Source: an uncultured Ruminiclostridium sp. (GTDB lineage: Bacteria > Bacillota > Clostridia > Oscillospirales > Ruminococcaceae). From it: DNA of 64,000 nucleotides. The notes under the pieces were generated by a model. It ran no database searches. It was not told the DNA's origin and saw only the letters and a list, made by a program, of their open reading frames with translations. Where the stretch lies: positions 14,384 to 78,383 of the forward strand of contig CAJTTE010000014.1 of assembly GCA_910579265.1 (NCBI GenBank), read 5' to 3'. The position numbers and the translations under genes were made by a program. Below, in pieces: positions 19,301 to 27,808 of this stretch (the stretch's first letter is position 1; every line of letters begins with the position of its first letter).

Positions 19301-22300
19301 CCTCAATAAACCCCGCGGCACAGGCGGTTATTTTATTTCCGTGCCGTTCCTTTCTATAGAATATAAACAATTTTGATTCCTTATCATACTCTATTTTAAG
19401 GAACAAATCCATAAATACCGGATGAGCGGTATAGTCCCTTTCCGCGGTCAGTGTGGGCTCACTGTAAGCACACAGCGTAAGCTGCTTTCTGCTGCGCGTC
19501 TTATTTTTAAGTGTAAACCGTCTCAATTCCGCATTATATCTTCCCTCCGCCTTTACCTGCATAGCGAGACGAAACTCTTTATCATCTATCATATACTCGG
19601 TGGCGTTTCCTTCAAATACCGTGTTCAGGTGCTTGGAGGAAGCGTCGATAACGGGATGGTAAAAAAACGGATACAGGTTTTTTTCGCTGCATAAGCCGTA
19701 GAAAGCTCCCGAAGGCCGCTCCCCGTAGTCACGGGTTTTATTTACCGTCTGCAATCCTTTAAAATTACCGCAGAACAATCCGTTTGCGGAAGTAAACAGA
19801 CTCAGCTCGCCGCCGCAAAGCGTATTGACTGGAGAACCGAACACATTGTGCCGTGTAATCTCCTCCCTTTCACAAGAGCTTTTTCCGTCGTCATAATGAT
19901 AATCCGTTATTTTAAGAACCTTCTCTCCGGACATAACCTTTTCCTCCAATAATTCCTCGGCACGCTTCATTTTTTCATCTCCCATAAAAAGGCCGGAACA
20001 GATATTATCCTTAAGAGCGTTAGCTGCACCCGCGATGCTCATGCCTACATGATGAGCCATATGGCTCTTGATCACCGCCCTGCTTGAGCTTCCCACCCGT
20101 TCACGGGTATAGTCCACTGCCTCATAAAAACCAAAATCATCGTTAAAGGCCCCTTCTTTTTCGAGCCTTGCGAGATTATTCCAGCTTTCGAGAGGATATG
20201 CCGAAAGTGTAAGATAGCTTGAATACGGGCTTACGACACATTCTTTATTCATCCCCGCCTTTAAAGCGGTTTTCTGTACTCCGTGAGCCTTATACTGATA
20301 GTTGAGCTCCCTATCGAAGGCATAGTAACCGCTCTCTGATATTCCGAACGGACAATGACTGTGCTTTTGACAGTGAAAAGCATATCTTAACGCTTCATAG
20401 CTCATACTTCCCTCCTTTGACGTAAGCAAAAGCTCGGGCATATAAAATTCGAACATAGTTCCCGTCCAGGCTATTGCTCCCGCATAACGTCCGCTTCTTG
20501 ACATTGTTCTTGACAAAGCGCGCCAATGGGATTTAGGCGCGTCTCCTTTTGCTACGGCCACATAACTCATAAGCCGCGCCTCCGACATAAGCATATCATA
20601 CCTGTGGGGGGAAAGCTTTTCCTTTTCCGTATCATAACCGATGCTGAAAAGCCTTCTCCGTTCGCAGTAGAATTCGGAAAGACGCGTTTCATCAATTATC
20701 GAATTGCATCGCCGTACAAGCTCTTCCGCCAATCCGTGGATTCTTAAGCATTCCTTTACGGCAATAAGACAGGCAATAAAATTGCCGCTGTCTACCGACG
20801 ACACAAATCCGGAAACCGGTTCAAGTGTTTTTATATCATACCAGTTGAAAAGATTGCCCCGCCATTTATGCAGTTTTTCAACACTTTCAACAGAGTTTTC
20901 CACGATTTTTACGAAGTTTTCCCCGGATATTAACCGCAATTCAAAAACCGCCGCCGCCGACAGCAAGTACATACCTATATTCGTGGGAGACGTCCTCATG
21001 CATATCCTGAAAACCGGATGAAACTGGACATTGTCGGGTGGGAGGTAATTTACGCCTTCGTTTACATATGAGGTATAAAACTTCCACATTTTTTCCGTCT
21101 GTTCAAGCAATTCCTTTTGTGCGGCGGCGTTAAGCCCCGTACGCCTTTTGCCTGCGGGCCGGTCCGCATATGCGAGGACCGGCAGCGCCGAACACATGAT
21201 CAACGCGGCGGGGGCGGCGTAAAATTTCCCGTATATACAACAGATAAGAAGACCCAGCGAAGCGGCAAAGGACGGGAGCAGATGCCATATCCCCCCCTTA
21301 AAAGCGGTTTTTTCCAGAAAACCGCTGGTCGTCCATTCCAGAAGTTTTCTTTTGCTTACCAGATTACGCCAGAGGGTCTTGATTCCCGCATCAAGTGAAA
21401 TAAGCGCGGATTTCGGTAAAGTGACGATTTCCATAAGCGCCTTAAGAGCGAGCTGCGCCGTTTCACTGACTATGGGCGAATAAAACCGGCGCGTTATTCC
21501 AAAGGCAAATCCCCTTGAAACGGCCCCGGAAATCGACGGGAGAAAAGGTACGAGCAAAGCAAGATAAGCGGTTATCGCAGCGAAAAAACCGTTTCTTATA
21601 AAACAGGAAATGAAAAACAATGCGAATATCAGTATCGGATTTATGCCCCGCCGGAAATTATCAAAAAGCTTAAAACGAGTAAGGAGTGAAAAATCCCTGC
21701 GGAAAATAAACCTTAGATTCTGAAAATCACCGCGTATCCAGCGGTGCGCTCTCTTAAAATAAGCCTTAGAGGATGCCGGAAAGCTGTCGGAAAACTCTAT
21801 GTCTCCGGCATAAGCCACTCCGGTAAGCCCGCCCTCCAGTATGTCATGGGAAAGAACACGCTCCGGCGGGAATTTTCCTTTACAGGCTTTTAAAAAGTCC
21901 TTTTTTCTTATAAGTCCTTTGCCGCAGAATATGCCTTCTCCGAAGCAGTCAAAATAAAATTCTCCGCTTATGTTATCATAAGCGGATATCCCGCACACGC
22001 CTCCGTTTCCGGCCATAGCCCTTGAAAACGGCGATTTAAGAGTCGAATCCAGCGTGGAGGTACACCTTGGAGCAATTATTCCGTATTTATTATTGAGCGG
22101 ATGTAAGGCGACGGCCGCCAAATCCCTTATGCTGTCCATAAGAGGAATGGTATCCAGATCCAAAGCCGCAATAAATTCGCAATCTCTTATTCTCTGAACC
22201 TCATTGCCGGAAACAAACGCGAATTCTATATCCTCGCCGCACATGAAGCGGGCCAGCTCTTCCACCGCTCCTCTTTTTCGGTCAAATCCCTGCCACTGTC

Positions 22301-23390
22301 TCATGGTTTTGCTGTAGGTTCTCCTGCGAAAAATCAAAATGCTTTCCGGAAAAAGTTCTTCTCTAAGCCTTTCAGCCTTTGCGAACAGACTTCCGTCGGC
22401 TTCGGACACTTCCTTTCCTCCTGCCGCCATATCACAAAGCAGAGCAAAAAAAATACCTTTCTGAGGGTTTTTAAGCTTAGCGTTTCTTAGCCTCAGAAGA
22501 GCGTCCCTGAGACTGCTTTCATCGCCGATTAGTGCCGACATCGTACAAAGGGTCCTTCCGTTATCGGGCAATGTATCTTTTATGTCCATGCGAGGAAGCT
22601 GACCTCCGGGAACAAAACGTGAGGCAATAATGTCTGCCAGAGGCTTTATAAAAGCAAATACGGGTAAAAAAGCAACAGGAATTATCCAGAGCCTTGTCAG
22701 TAATCCCAGTCCTGCGGTTATGACAGCCGTAAATAAAAAAAGCCACATGAGATATCTCTTGACGCCCGCATAGGGAAAAACATTCCGGTAATCCGTTTCA
22801 ATGACCTCTCCGATATGAAGATCGTCAATTACTGCTCTTTTCACAAGCTCCCTTGTATACCTTTCCTCGTCAAATCCCGCGGAGCGTGCGATCAATGCGG
22901 TTTTTCTCCTGTATGCGGCTCTGGTCTCGGGAGATGAACCGTTATATATTTCATCAAAAGAAAACGCCGAATGAACGGGACTCAGATTTTGTATTTTCTC
23001 GGTATCAAGATCCTTAAGCGAATACATCAGCTTCATATACTTGTCCGGATTTTTATCGTCGGTAAGCGCATTACGTATAACACAAAGCTTGCTCTGCCAT
23101 AAAAGGCTGTTTATATCGTCTTCCCCTATATAACCGTCAAGAAGCTGTTTTGACAACAGCTCCGAAACCGTATCGTCGTTTATATCCTCAAGCGCCGCAA
23201 CCTCTCTGCCTAATACGGGAATGCCGCCGCAAACGGAAAAGAATTGTCCGGAGGCTGTCCTGATCAATTCGCGTAGTTCCCTTTCAAAAAGACGGTTTTC
23301 CTGAAGCTCTTTATCGTTTGCCACCGCCTTTTCCATTTTTTTCAGTTCCTTGATAAGACTTTTACCATTGACTTTTTCGCTTTTCTGCAT
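16329..23390 (-). CDS. Cyclic beta-1,2-glucan synthase-like protein (GT84 + glucoamylase-like + GH94)
   Basis: The 2353-residue protein has the NdvB/ChvB layout. The N-terminal half holds transmembrane segments (about 215-255, 570-630, 700-745) around a processive glycosyltransferase domain, with DLDTIPLMD as the DxD-type motif and RAHRWIRGDFQ as the RxxRW-type motif. A glucoamylase-like domain (PF10091 type) lies near 780-1150. The C-terminal GH94 phosphorylase-like module has GFRDQLQD, the acid-bearing GCGDWNDGYN and GGWSMYTGAAAWYW. NdvB uses UDP-glucose to build and cyclise beta-1,2-glucan. The ATG has GGAGGAAAGGA upstream. It is encoded alone; no glucan exporter is adjacent. It could instead trim or phosphorolyse beta-1,2-glucan. 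Confidence 0.85.
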   Translation of the reverse strand: MQKSEKVNGKSLIKELKKMEKAVANDKELQENRLFERELRELIRTASGQFFSVCGGIPVLGREVAALEDINDDTVSELLSKQLLDGYIGEDDINSLLWQSKLCVIRNALTDDKNPDKYMKLMYSLKDLDTEKIQNLSPVHSAFSFDEIYNGSSPETRAAYRRKTALIARSAGFDEERYTRELVKRAVIDDLHIGEVIETDYRNVFPYAGVKRYLMWLFLFTAVITAGLGLLTRLWIIPVAFLPVFAFIKPLADIIASRFVPGGQLPRMDIKDTLPDNGRTLCTMSALIGDESSLRDALLRLRNAKLKNPQKGIFFALLCDMAAGGKEVSEADGSLFAKAERLREELFPESILIFRRRTYSKTMRQWQGFDRKRGAVEELARFMCGEDIEFAFVSGNEVQRIRDCEFIAALDLDTIPLMDSIRDLAAVALHPLNNKYGIIAPRCTSTLDSTLKSPFSRAMAGNGGVCGISAYDNISGEFYFDCFGEGIFCGKGLIRKKDFLKACKGKFPPERVLSHDILEGGLTGVAYAGDIEFSDSFPASSKAYFKRAHRWIRGDFQNLRFIFRRDFSLLTRFKLFDNFRRGINPILIFALFFISCFIRNGFFAAITAYLALLVPFLPSISGAVSRGFAFGITRRFYSPIVSETAQLALKALMEIVTLPKSALISLDAGIKTLWRNLVSKRKLLEWTTSGFLEKTAFKGGIWHLLPSFAASLGLLICCIYGKFYAAPAALIMCSALPVLAYADRPAGKRRTGLNAAAQKELLEQTEKMWKFYTSYVNEGVNYLPPDNVQFHPVFRICMRTSPTNIGMYLLSAAAVFELRLISGENFVKIVENSVESVEKLHKWRGNLFNWYDIKTLEPVSGFVSSVDSGNFIACLIAVKECLRIHGLAEELVRRCNSIIDETRLSEFYCERRRLFSIGYDTEKEKLSPHRYDMLMSEARLMSYVAVAKGDAPKSHWRALSRTMSRSGRYAGAIAWTGTMFEFYMPELLLTSKEGSMSYEALRYAFHCQKHSHCPFGISESGYYAFDRELNYQYKAHGVQKTALKAGMNKECVVSPYSSYLTLSAYPLESWNNLARLEKEGAFNDDFGFYEAVDYTRERVGSSSRAVIKSHMAHHVGMSIAGAANALKDNICSGLFMGDEKMKRAEELLEEKVMSGEKVLKITDYHYDDGKSSCEREEITRHNVFGSPVNTLCGGELSLFTSANGLFCGNFKGLQTVNKTRDYGERPSGAFYGLCSEKNLYPFFYHPVIDASSKHLNTVFEGNATEYMIDDKEFRLAMQVKAEGRYNAELRRFTLKNKTRSRKQLTLCAYSEPTLTAERDYTAHPVFMDLFLKIEYDKESKLFIFYRKERHGNKITACAAGFIEETDFSYCLSKENCGGPTPFYFFKKALIRECIDRSVPDPCLFIKSDITLDPGAENKLTLFYCYGDSVDAVKRAAAELRAGGAGNAEDGCSPSPLSLNTLHGRIAAKALPALLYGDVTDEVILNARKDNKLNRRALWRYGISGDHPLIVAEWGEGISSLILMKQGLVRCGVNADLIVFCSNALEKKQADEALGDNGYALVKNEAGDEIITLIYALAAAVAGNLKNGNDIGKNNEVKQKPALPVISCSHKDGENGFSESGFTIGKEENTWCNVLANPDFGTLLSQNSLGFTWALNSRENKLTPWSNDIIRDNFGETLLLKCGAVYYDLIRGSKAEFSPYSCSYSGTVPGAESRVDVKVYTKGTGKEISLTFTNTSDAEQSYDLVYRIIPVMGGEREAAMPVAFSDSGSLVVENSQNPYFKGKTVLYCSKKVTYCFSPQDIAAGDFSRAEEEAQRRYCSMAAAIVPLKLPPRENLRIRFILGYFNDADIPETSGEEAASRAVEYVKSLEGGPCGNEFENRIQIACPDGKLNSMFNIWLPHQTTACRLWARTGFFQNGGAFGFRDQLQDCLAAMYFSPETAYEHILRCCQSQFPEGDVLHWWHELNGKRTGVRTRYSDDLLWLPYTACEYGEAFGDENYWQTLSEYCTGDLLPDGKQELFMEAEGSGVKESLYQHCKKAMEKGFSKGRHGLVKIGCGDWNDGYNNVGVKGEGESVWLSMFYVMCGKKFAAVAREQSEGDYAQKLEKRIAELCIAIEENCWDKDQYIRAFYDNGEKMGSSENGACSIDLLPQAFSVLSGLPDTQRCITALDSAWERLVDRKNGIIKLFTPAFTEENTDQRPGYVMSYPRGIRENGGQYTHAAVWYCLACFKAGQRERAMALLGMLNPAYKGDDFGREPYFMTADIYTNPQCYGRGGWSMYTGAAAWYWRCIFEGLFGASVHKGVLVLKPNLPPEFSGASLVFNEVSIRFVYAEGAAAAESKIKLDGSVKETEVYYS

Positions 23391-23776
23391 AATATATCGT
23401 TCCTTTCCTCCCGAAACCGCATTTTGATTGCAATAGAAACGCTTGATATAAAATCATGGACATATTATAAAATGCAATCTGAACAGCTTCCATTTGGATT
23501 CACGGTGTAACCGTTTTGATTGCCTTTCCTTAAAAAAGCGGCTCAAGAAAATCATATTACCGCTTTGACACATCTTTATTCATACACTTTTATTCGATCG
23601 GCTCCCGATCTGACTCCGAAGCTTTTTATACCGTTTCAAAATACAGTACGCGGCAATATTGTAAATATAAAATTTTTATTGTCTAAAGCCGCAAAAGCAT
23701 TTGAAAAATTCTTTTCACAGCATTTCCTTCTGATTTTAAAAAACTTACTGACCTATGCACGACCGTACTTTTTCAG

Positions 23777-23955
23777 GGGATATCCGAAAAGCCGAAAATA
23801 ATACGATTTCTACTGGATTAGGACGCTTGTGGGTCAAAGGATGCCGATAGTTATCCAAAGGGATAACTGTGAGATACCATCGTATTTCTCCGCTTTTTTT
23901 CTTGAAATATCTGTGCTTTTGGCAAAACCGTACTGATTTGCTTTCAGATACGCCC
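23777..23955. mobile_element. R2 MITE-like element
   Basis: It begins GGGATATCCGAAAAGCCGAAAA and ends CTGATTTGCTTTCAGATACGCCC, so the ends are inverted versions of GGGCGTATCTGAAA. The core carries GATAGTTATCCAAAGGGATAACT, shared with the other R2 copies and itself a small dyad. No coding capacity. Confidence 0.75.
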
Positions 23956-24086
23956 TAATCACAGCCGAAAAACGAACGGACAATCAAAACTATTCTGCAA
24001 ATATAAGTATAACCCTTTTTATAAAAACAATTCAATGCGGCAAAGCCCCTTTTACTCAACTTTTACAAATTTTTCCCCAATATCTC

Positions 24087-24115
24087 TTGCATTTTTTTCT
24101 CGATTATTGTATAAT
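24087..24115 (+). promoter_or_regulatory. Promoter of the ATP synthase operon
   Basis: TTGCAT and TATAAT are separated by 17 nt. It lies about 95 nt before the first gene of the operon and has no competing terminator downstream. Confidence 0.75.
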
Positions 24116-24210
24116 ACTACCTATAAATACTTTCATACGGATAAAATAAAATTTTCTTACTGTGATAACGGCGGAAAAATGCCGTTTTAATAAAGTTTTG
24201 GAGAAATTGT

Positions 24211-24849
24211 ATGACCGTAAAAAAGAAAAAAAGCGCCAATATCTCGTCAATAATCATAACCGTTTTGGCCGTCCTGCTTGCGGTAGCGGCTGTCATATTT
24301 CTTATAGTGACCTTTTCCGGAAAAAACGGAAAGGATCCGGATTCAACACGACCGGACGATTCGTTTATCCCCACCAGCGAATTGGTCAGCAGCGCGGAAC
24401 AGGCCGCATATGATCTGCTGCCCAAAAATTATAAGATATATCAGTACTTTACAAAAGGAATGACTATAAAAGAAGAGCCTTACGGAAATAAGCCGGAAGA
24501 CGGTTTTTATACCTGTGTAAATGAAGATTATAAAAATTTCGATGAATTTTGCGATTTCATCCGCTCGGTATTTACCGAAATGACTGCGGCCACGCTTATA
24601 ACCGATCCTTTCGGAAACGGTCCCATATACGGAAACGACAACGGCGAACTGGGTCTTTCTGCCGAATTTGTCCCCACCAAAGAAGACGGACTTTCGTGGG
24701 AAAACGTTAAATTTATATGCACCCTCCTTTCCGAAACGGAATGTATGATCGACATAACTCTTAAGGACAGTAGCGGAAATGATGTAAAAAAGGAAGTAAA
24801 AATGGTTATTGAAGATGAAAACTGGCGTCTCACGGAGCTGGTAGGCTAA
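24211..24849 (+). CDS. Membrane-anchored protein heading the ATP synthase operon
   Basis: The 212-residue protein has a Lys-rich N-terminus, one transmembrane helix (about 11-32) and an extracytoplasmic domain. That domain carries YDLLPKNYKIYQYFTKGM, FDEFCDFIRSVFTEM and a C-terminal WRLTELVG. The layout of the domain recalls the IseA/YoeB-type inhibitors of wall DL-endopeptidases, but the match is weak and from memory. Its TAA overlaps the ATG of the AtpZ-like gene by one base, so it is part of the operon. A direct role in ATP synthase is not known. The start has GGAGAAATTGT upstream. Confidence 0.6.
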   Translation: MTVKKKKSANISSIIITVLAVLLAVAAVIFLIVTFSGKNGKDPDSTRPDDSFIPTSELVSSAEQAAYDLLPKNYKIYQYFTKGMTIKEEPYGNKPEDGFYTCVNEDYKNFDEFCDFIRSVFTEMTAATLITDPFGNGPIYGNDNGELGLSAEFVPTKEDGLSWENVKFICTLLSETECMIDITLKDSSGNDVKKEVKMVIEDENWRLTELVG

Positions 24850-25151
24850 TGAATTTCGGTAAAAAAAACGAAAATCCTTTTTCGGTCTATGCCGTGGTAA
24901 GCCAGGTCGGATTTATGGTAATAATCCCCCTTCTTCTGTTTATCTGGGGGGGCTCCTGGCTCATCGACCGCTTCAGTCTTCCGGGATGGCTGATGATAGT
25001 TTTTGTTTTCCTGGGAATAATAACCATGATTTCCTCGGTGGGAACCTATCTTCATAAAATGATAAAAATGTACTCAAATAAGGAAGGCTCCCCCGAAATG
25101 TCCGAGCTGCACCATGATGTTAAGGATCATGACTACTACGATGACAAATGA
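24849..25151 (+). CDS. atpZ: AtpZ/AtpI-family membrane protein
   Basis: The 100-residue protein has two transmembrane helices (about 15-40 and 44-70). SQVGFMVIIPLLLFIWGGSW and LIDRFSLPGW are typical of the AtpZ (PF09527) family found at the head of ATP synthase operons. AtpZ and AtpI aid c-ring assembly or Mg2+/Ca2+ supply. A charged tail is exposed to the cytoplasm. Its start overlaps the stop of the previous gene; a gap of about 190 nt separates it from atpI. Confidence 0.82.
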   Translation: MNFGKKNENPFSVYAVVSQVGFMVIIPLLLFIWGGSWLIDRFSLPGWLMIVFVFLGIITMISSVGTYLHKMIKMYSNKEGSPEMSELHHDVKDHDYYDDK

Positions 25152-25340
25152 ACGGGGCAAAAGAAAGTGATCTTAAAGCGCCTCTCCGAAATATTTTCCG
25201 GTGCAACACGATTTTTTGTAGCATTACCGGAAGCCTTCGGGTGATACCGTCATATTCCGATTAAAAACACGGGGCTCGATCCTGCGGCAAAGCTGAAATA
25301 CCGGTACGCCGTCGGAATTTTAAAATTTAACGGAGTTTAT

Positions 25341-25760
25341 ATGAAACGAAAACCGAAAAATCCGGCGTTTGATGAACTTAAAACAATGCTTCCCGCATCG
25401 CTAATCATCAACGGGCTTATTATGGTAGGAATCGCTCTGTACGGAATTTTTGAGGGAATAACATGGAGAGCTTTAACAGGACTGCTTTTCGGTGATCTGC
25501 TTTTTATCGGAAACTTTGTACTGACAGGTACGGCCGCGGCAGCAACCGTTACAAAGGCCACTGCAAAAAAAGGACAATTCTATGCGAATCTCTCATACGG
25601 AGCCAGATATATAGGCTTGTTCATTTGTTTTGCCGTAGGTCTTATGTTGAATATAATTGACCTGATTCCCGCATTTTTACCTCTCTTCATTCCGAAAATA
25701 CATTATACGGTTAAATACGTTTTTTTCGGAAAAAAGCTTGATGATCTTGAGGATTTTTAA
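25341..25760 (+). CDS. atpI: ATP synthase subunit I (AtpI)
   Basis: The 139-residue polytopic protein has four hydrophobic segments, as expected for AtpI (PF03899). AtpI acts as a chaperone for c-ring assembly in several bacteria. The first two helices lie at about 15-36 and 44-68, with GLLFGDLLFIGNFVL in the second. The last helices end at PKIHYTVKYVF. It precedes subunit a in the order normal for Clostridia. Sequence identity in this family is low, so the assignment rests on topology, size and position. Confidence 0.78.
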   Translation: MKRKPKNPAFDELKTMLPASLIINGLIMVGIALYGIFEGITWRALTGLLFGDLLFIGNFVLTGTAAAATVTKATAKKGQFYANLSYGARYIGLFICFAVGLMLNIIDLIPAFLPLFIPKIHYTVKYVFFGKKLDDLEDF

Positions 25761-25940
25761 AAAGTAAATACAAATTATGTCCCCCTTTAAAAGGTTTTCC
25801 CGCCGCTTTTAAGCATAAATTACAGATTATGCCGAAGCCGCGGGAACTGTAAAAGCATAATGTCATTAAAATCATTAATTAATTTTAGTCAATCAAATAT
25901 ACCGACTTAACATAACAAGAATTGAAAGGCTGTGATTATT

Positions 25941-26663
25941 ATGGGAATGAAATTACTGGCAGACAGCACATTTACTGTAAACGGAGCGCTTAAATCAGCA
26001 GAATTCGAACTGTTCGGAGCCACCTTCACCTTATCCGAATCGGTGGTGGTAGAATGGATAGTTGTGATTATTTTAGGCGTTCTGTTTTTTGTTTTGGGAA
26101 GGAATCTGAAGGTCCGCCCCACATCAAGGCGGCAGATTATTGCCGAATACATAGTTGCAACGTTTACCGGAATGGTGAATGACTCCATGGGCGCAAAATA
26201 CAAAAAATACACGCCTTACATAAGCTCTTTGTTCTGCTTCTCCCTTTGTTCGAGCCTGATGGGGCTGTTAGGCTTAAGAGCCCCTACCGCCGATATATCG
26301 GTAGTCGGATCCTGGGCGCTCATAACCTTTGTACTTGTTCAAAGGAATAAAGGAAAGACCGGCGGAGTAAAGGGATATTTCAAAAGCTTCGTTGAACCTA
26401 TGCCCTTTATGCTTCCCTTTAATATAATAGGAGAAATAGCCAACCCCATGTCCCAGGCTCTGCGTCATTTCGGAAACATAGTATCGGGCATGGTAATCGG
26501 CGGACTTATTTATTTTGCACTTGGCAGCTTTGCCTCCGGAGTGTTCAGCATAGGTCTCCCCGCTGTGCTCTCCCTCTATTTTGATCTTTTCTCGTCGGTG
26601 GTTCAGGCATATATCTTCGTAACTCTGACGATGAGCTACGTGGCAATGGCGGAATGTGATTGA
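25941..26663 (+). CDS. atpB: ATP synthase F0 subunit a
   Basis: This subunit forms the ion half-channels against the c ring. Polytopic, about 240 residues. The essential Arg is in QALRHFGN (R175), followed by GMVIGGLIYFAL, and the last helix contains QAYIFVTLTMSYVAMA. NPMSQALRHFGN matches the expected fourth helix. The ATG at 25941 is preferred over a GTG 9 nt upstream because AAAGG is then at normal distance. The 169-nt gap to atpE contains one short open frame without a ribosome-binding site. Confidence 0.93.
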   Translation: MGMKLLADSTFTVNGALKSAEFELFGATFTLSESVVVEWIVVIILGVLFFVLGRNLKVRPTSRRQIIAEYIVATFTGMVNDSMGAKYKKYTPYISSLFCFSLCSSLMGLLGLRAPTADISVVGSWALITFVLVQRNKGKTGGVKGYFKSFVEPMPFMLPFNIIGEIANPMSQALRHFGNIVSGMVIGGLIYFALGSFASGVFSIGLPAVLSLYFDLFSSVVQAYIFVTLTMSYVAMAECD

Positions 26664-26832
26664 CGGTCCGTAAGCATGCAGATTCAGATGGCGGGGCTTT
26701 ACTTCGCGGGAACCGCCGATACGGCCTTAAGCAAAAATTATAAAGGCGGCTCAAATATTGATTTTGACAAACGGTTATTTTCCCGAAAGGGTTTATAAAC
26801 AATAAAAAGTTATTTCAGGAGGATCTTATTTT

Positions 26833-27090
26833 ATGGAACAAGCAATCGTACTCGGCGCTTCCGCAATAGGCGCAGGCTTAGCTATGATCGCAGGCTTAGG
26901 ACCCGGAATCGGTGAAGGCTTCTGCGGCGGTAAGGCAGTTGAAGCTGTAGGCAGACAGCCCGAAGCTTCAGGTATTGTTACAAGAACCATGATTATCGGT
27001 GACGCATTGGCTGAAACCACAGGTCTTTACTCATTGCTTATCGCAATCTTGCTGATGTTTGCTAACCCCTTTATCGGTCAGCTCGGTTAA
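26833..27090 (+). CDS. atpE: ATP synthase F0 subunit c, two-carboxylate type
   Basis: The 85-residue hairpin forms the rotor ring. The first helix has GLGPGIGEGF with Glu at 28, the loop is GRQPEA, and the second helix has ALAETTGLYS with Glu at 61. Glu61 is the ion-binding carboxylate. Thr62, Thr63 and Tyr66 fit the Na+-type signature (E-S/T-T-x-x-Y). Most Na+ rotors have Gln at position 28; here it is Glu, as in the Fusobacterium nucleatum ring (Glu32/Glu65, same spacing of 33). Na+ coupling is therefore predicted. Strong AGGAGG ribosome-binding site. Confidence 0.95.
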   Translation: MEQAIVLGASAIGAGLAMIAGLGPGIGEGFCGGKAVEAVGRQPEASGIVTRTMIIGDALAETTGLYSLLIAILLMFANPFIGQLG

Positions 27091-27184
27091 TGGAATAATA
27101 TCTTAAAATAATCGGCGGTGTACGGCATTTTTAATATTTTGATTTTGCATACTCCGCCCAAATTATGTGGAAAGGACTGATCAT

Positions 27185-27739
27185 ATGCATATGGATCTGC
27201 TTGCTGCGGCAGCCAAAATTGCTGCCGAGCAAGAGGACAAATATCTTTCCTTTGTGGATATAAACCCCGCTACCATTATCTTCACGCTGATCAATACGCT
27301 GGTAATCTTTCTGCTTTACAGAATCTTTCTCCATAATAAAGTTATGGCTGTAATGGATAAAAGGCGGGAAGCTATCAATGCTGAAATCGATGCTGCCGAA
27401 ACGGCGCATAAAGAAGCTGATGAAGCTAAGGCGGAATACGACCAAAGACTCAGAGAATCTAAGGATGAGGCGGATAAGATAGTAGCTGCGGCAGTTAAAA
27501 AGGCTTCCGACCGCGAAGCTGAAATAATAGCCGAAGCCAACGCCAATGCCGCCCGTATGAAGCAGCAGGCTCAGGAAAGCATCGAACAGGAAAAACGCCG
27601 TGCCCTGAACGAGGTCAAGGATCAGATATCCGAAGTAGTGGTTCTCGCCGCTTCAAAGGTATGTGAAAAAGAGATCTCACAGCAGGATAACGCCGAACTT
27701 ATTGAAAGCTTTCTTGTTGGTGTGGGTAAAGAGAATTAG
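27185..27739 (+). CDS. atpF: ATP synthase F0 subunit b
   Basis: The peripheral-stalk subunit: one membrane helix (about residues 28-48, PATIIFTLINTLVIFLLY) followed by a long Ala/Glu/Lys-rich helix suited to a right-handed coiled coil. It ends in a delta-binding region (VVVLAASKVCEKEI). The length is usual. The ATG at 27185 has GGAAAGGA 9 nt upstream; a GTG 18 nt earlier would overlap that site. A small hairpin (27760-27780) separates it from atpH. Confidence 0.92.
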   Translation: MHMDLLAAAAKIAAEQEDKYLSFVDINPATIIFTLINTLVIFLLYRIFLHNKVMAVMDKRREAINAEIDAAETAHKEADEAKAEYDQRLRESKDEADKIVAAAVKKASDREAEIIAEANANAARMKQQAQESIEQEKRRALNEVKDQISEVVVLAASKVCEKEISQQDNAELIESFLVGVGKEN

Positions 27740-27759
27740 ATTTTAAATTAAACCCGTCG

Positions 27760-27780
27760 GGGTGAGTTATACTCACTCCC
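27760..27780 (+). other. Intercistronic hairpin between atpF and atpH
   Basis: GGGTGAGT pairs with ACTCACTCC around a 3-nt loop. There is no U-run, so it is more likely an RNA stability or processing element than a terminator. Confidence 0.5.
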
Positions 27781-27808
27781 TCCTCAGAATGAAAGGAGGA
27801 TCGCTTTT

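Larger units (their letters stand above)
23391..24210. other. Intergenic region upstream of the glucan synthase and ATP operon
   Basis: This divergent region holds the promoter side of both the glucan synthase gene and the ATP synthase operon. It contains one R2 element and, near 24087, a good promoter for the operon. The first 380 nt show no recognised feature; one open frame there lacks a ribosome-binding site. Confidence 0.55.

Noticed and set aside
26676..26798. 40-codon open frame between atpB and atpE
   Set aside because: It has an ATG and a clean frame but no ribosome-binding site and no recognisable composition; probably chance.
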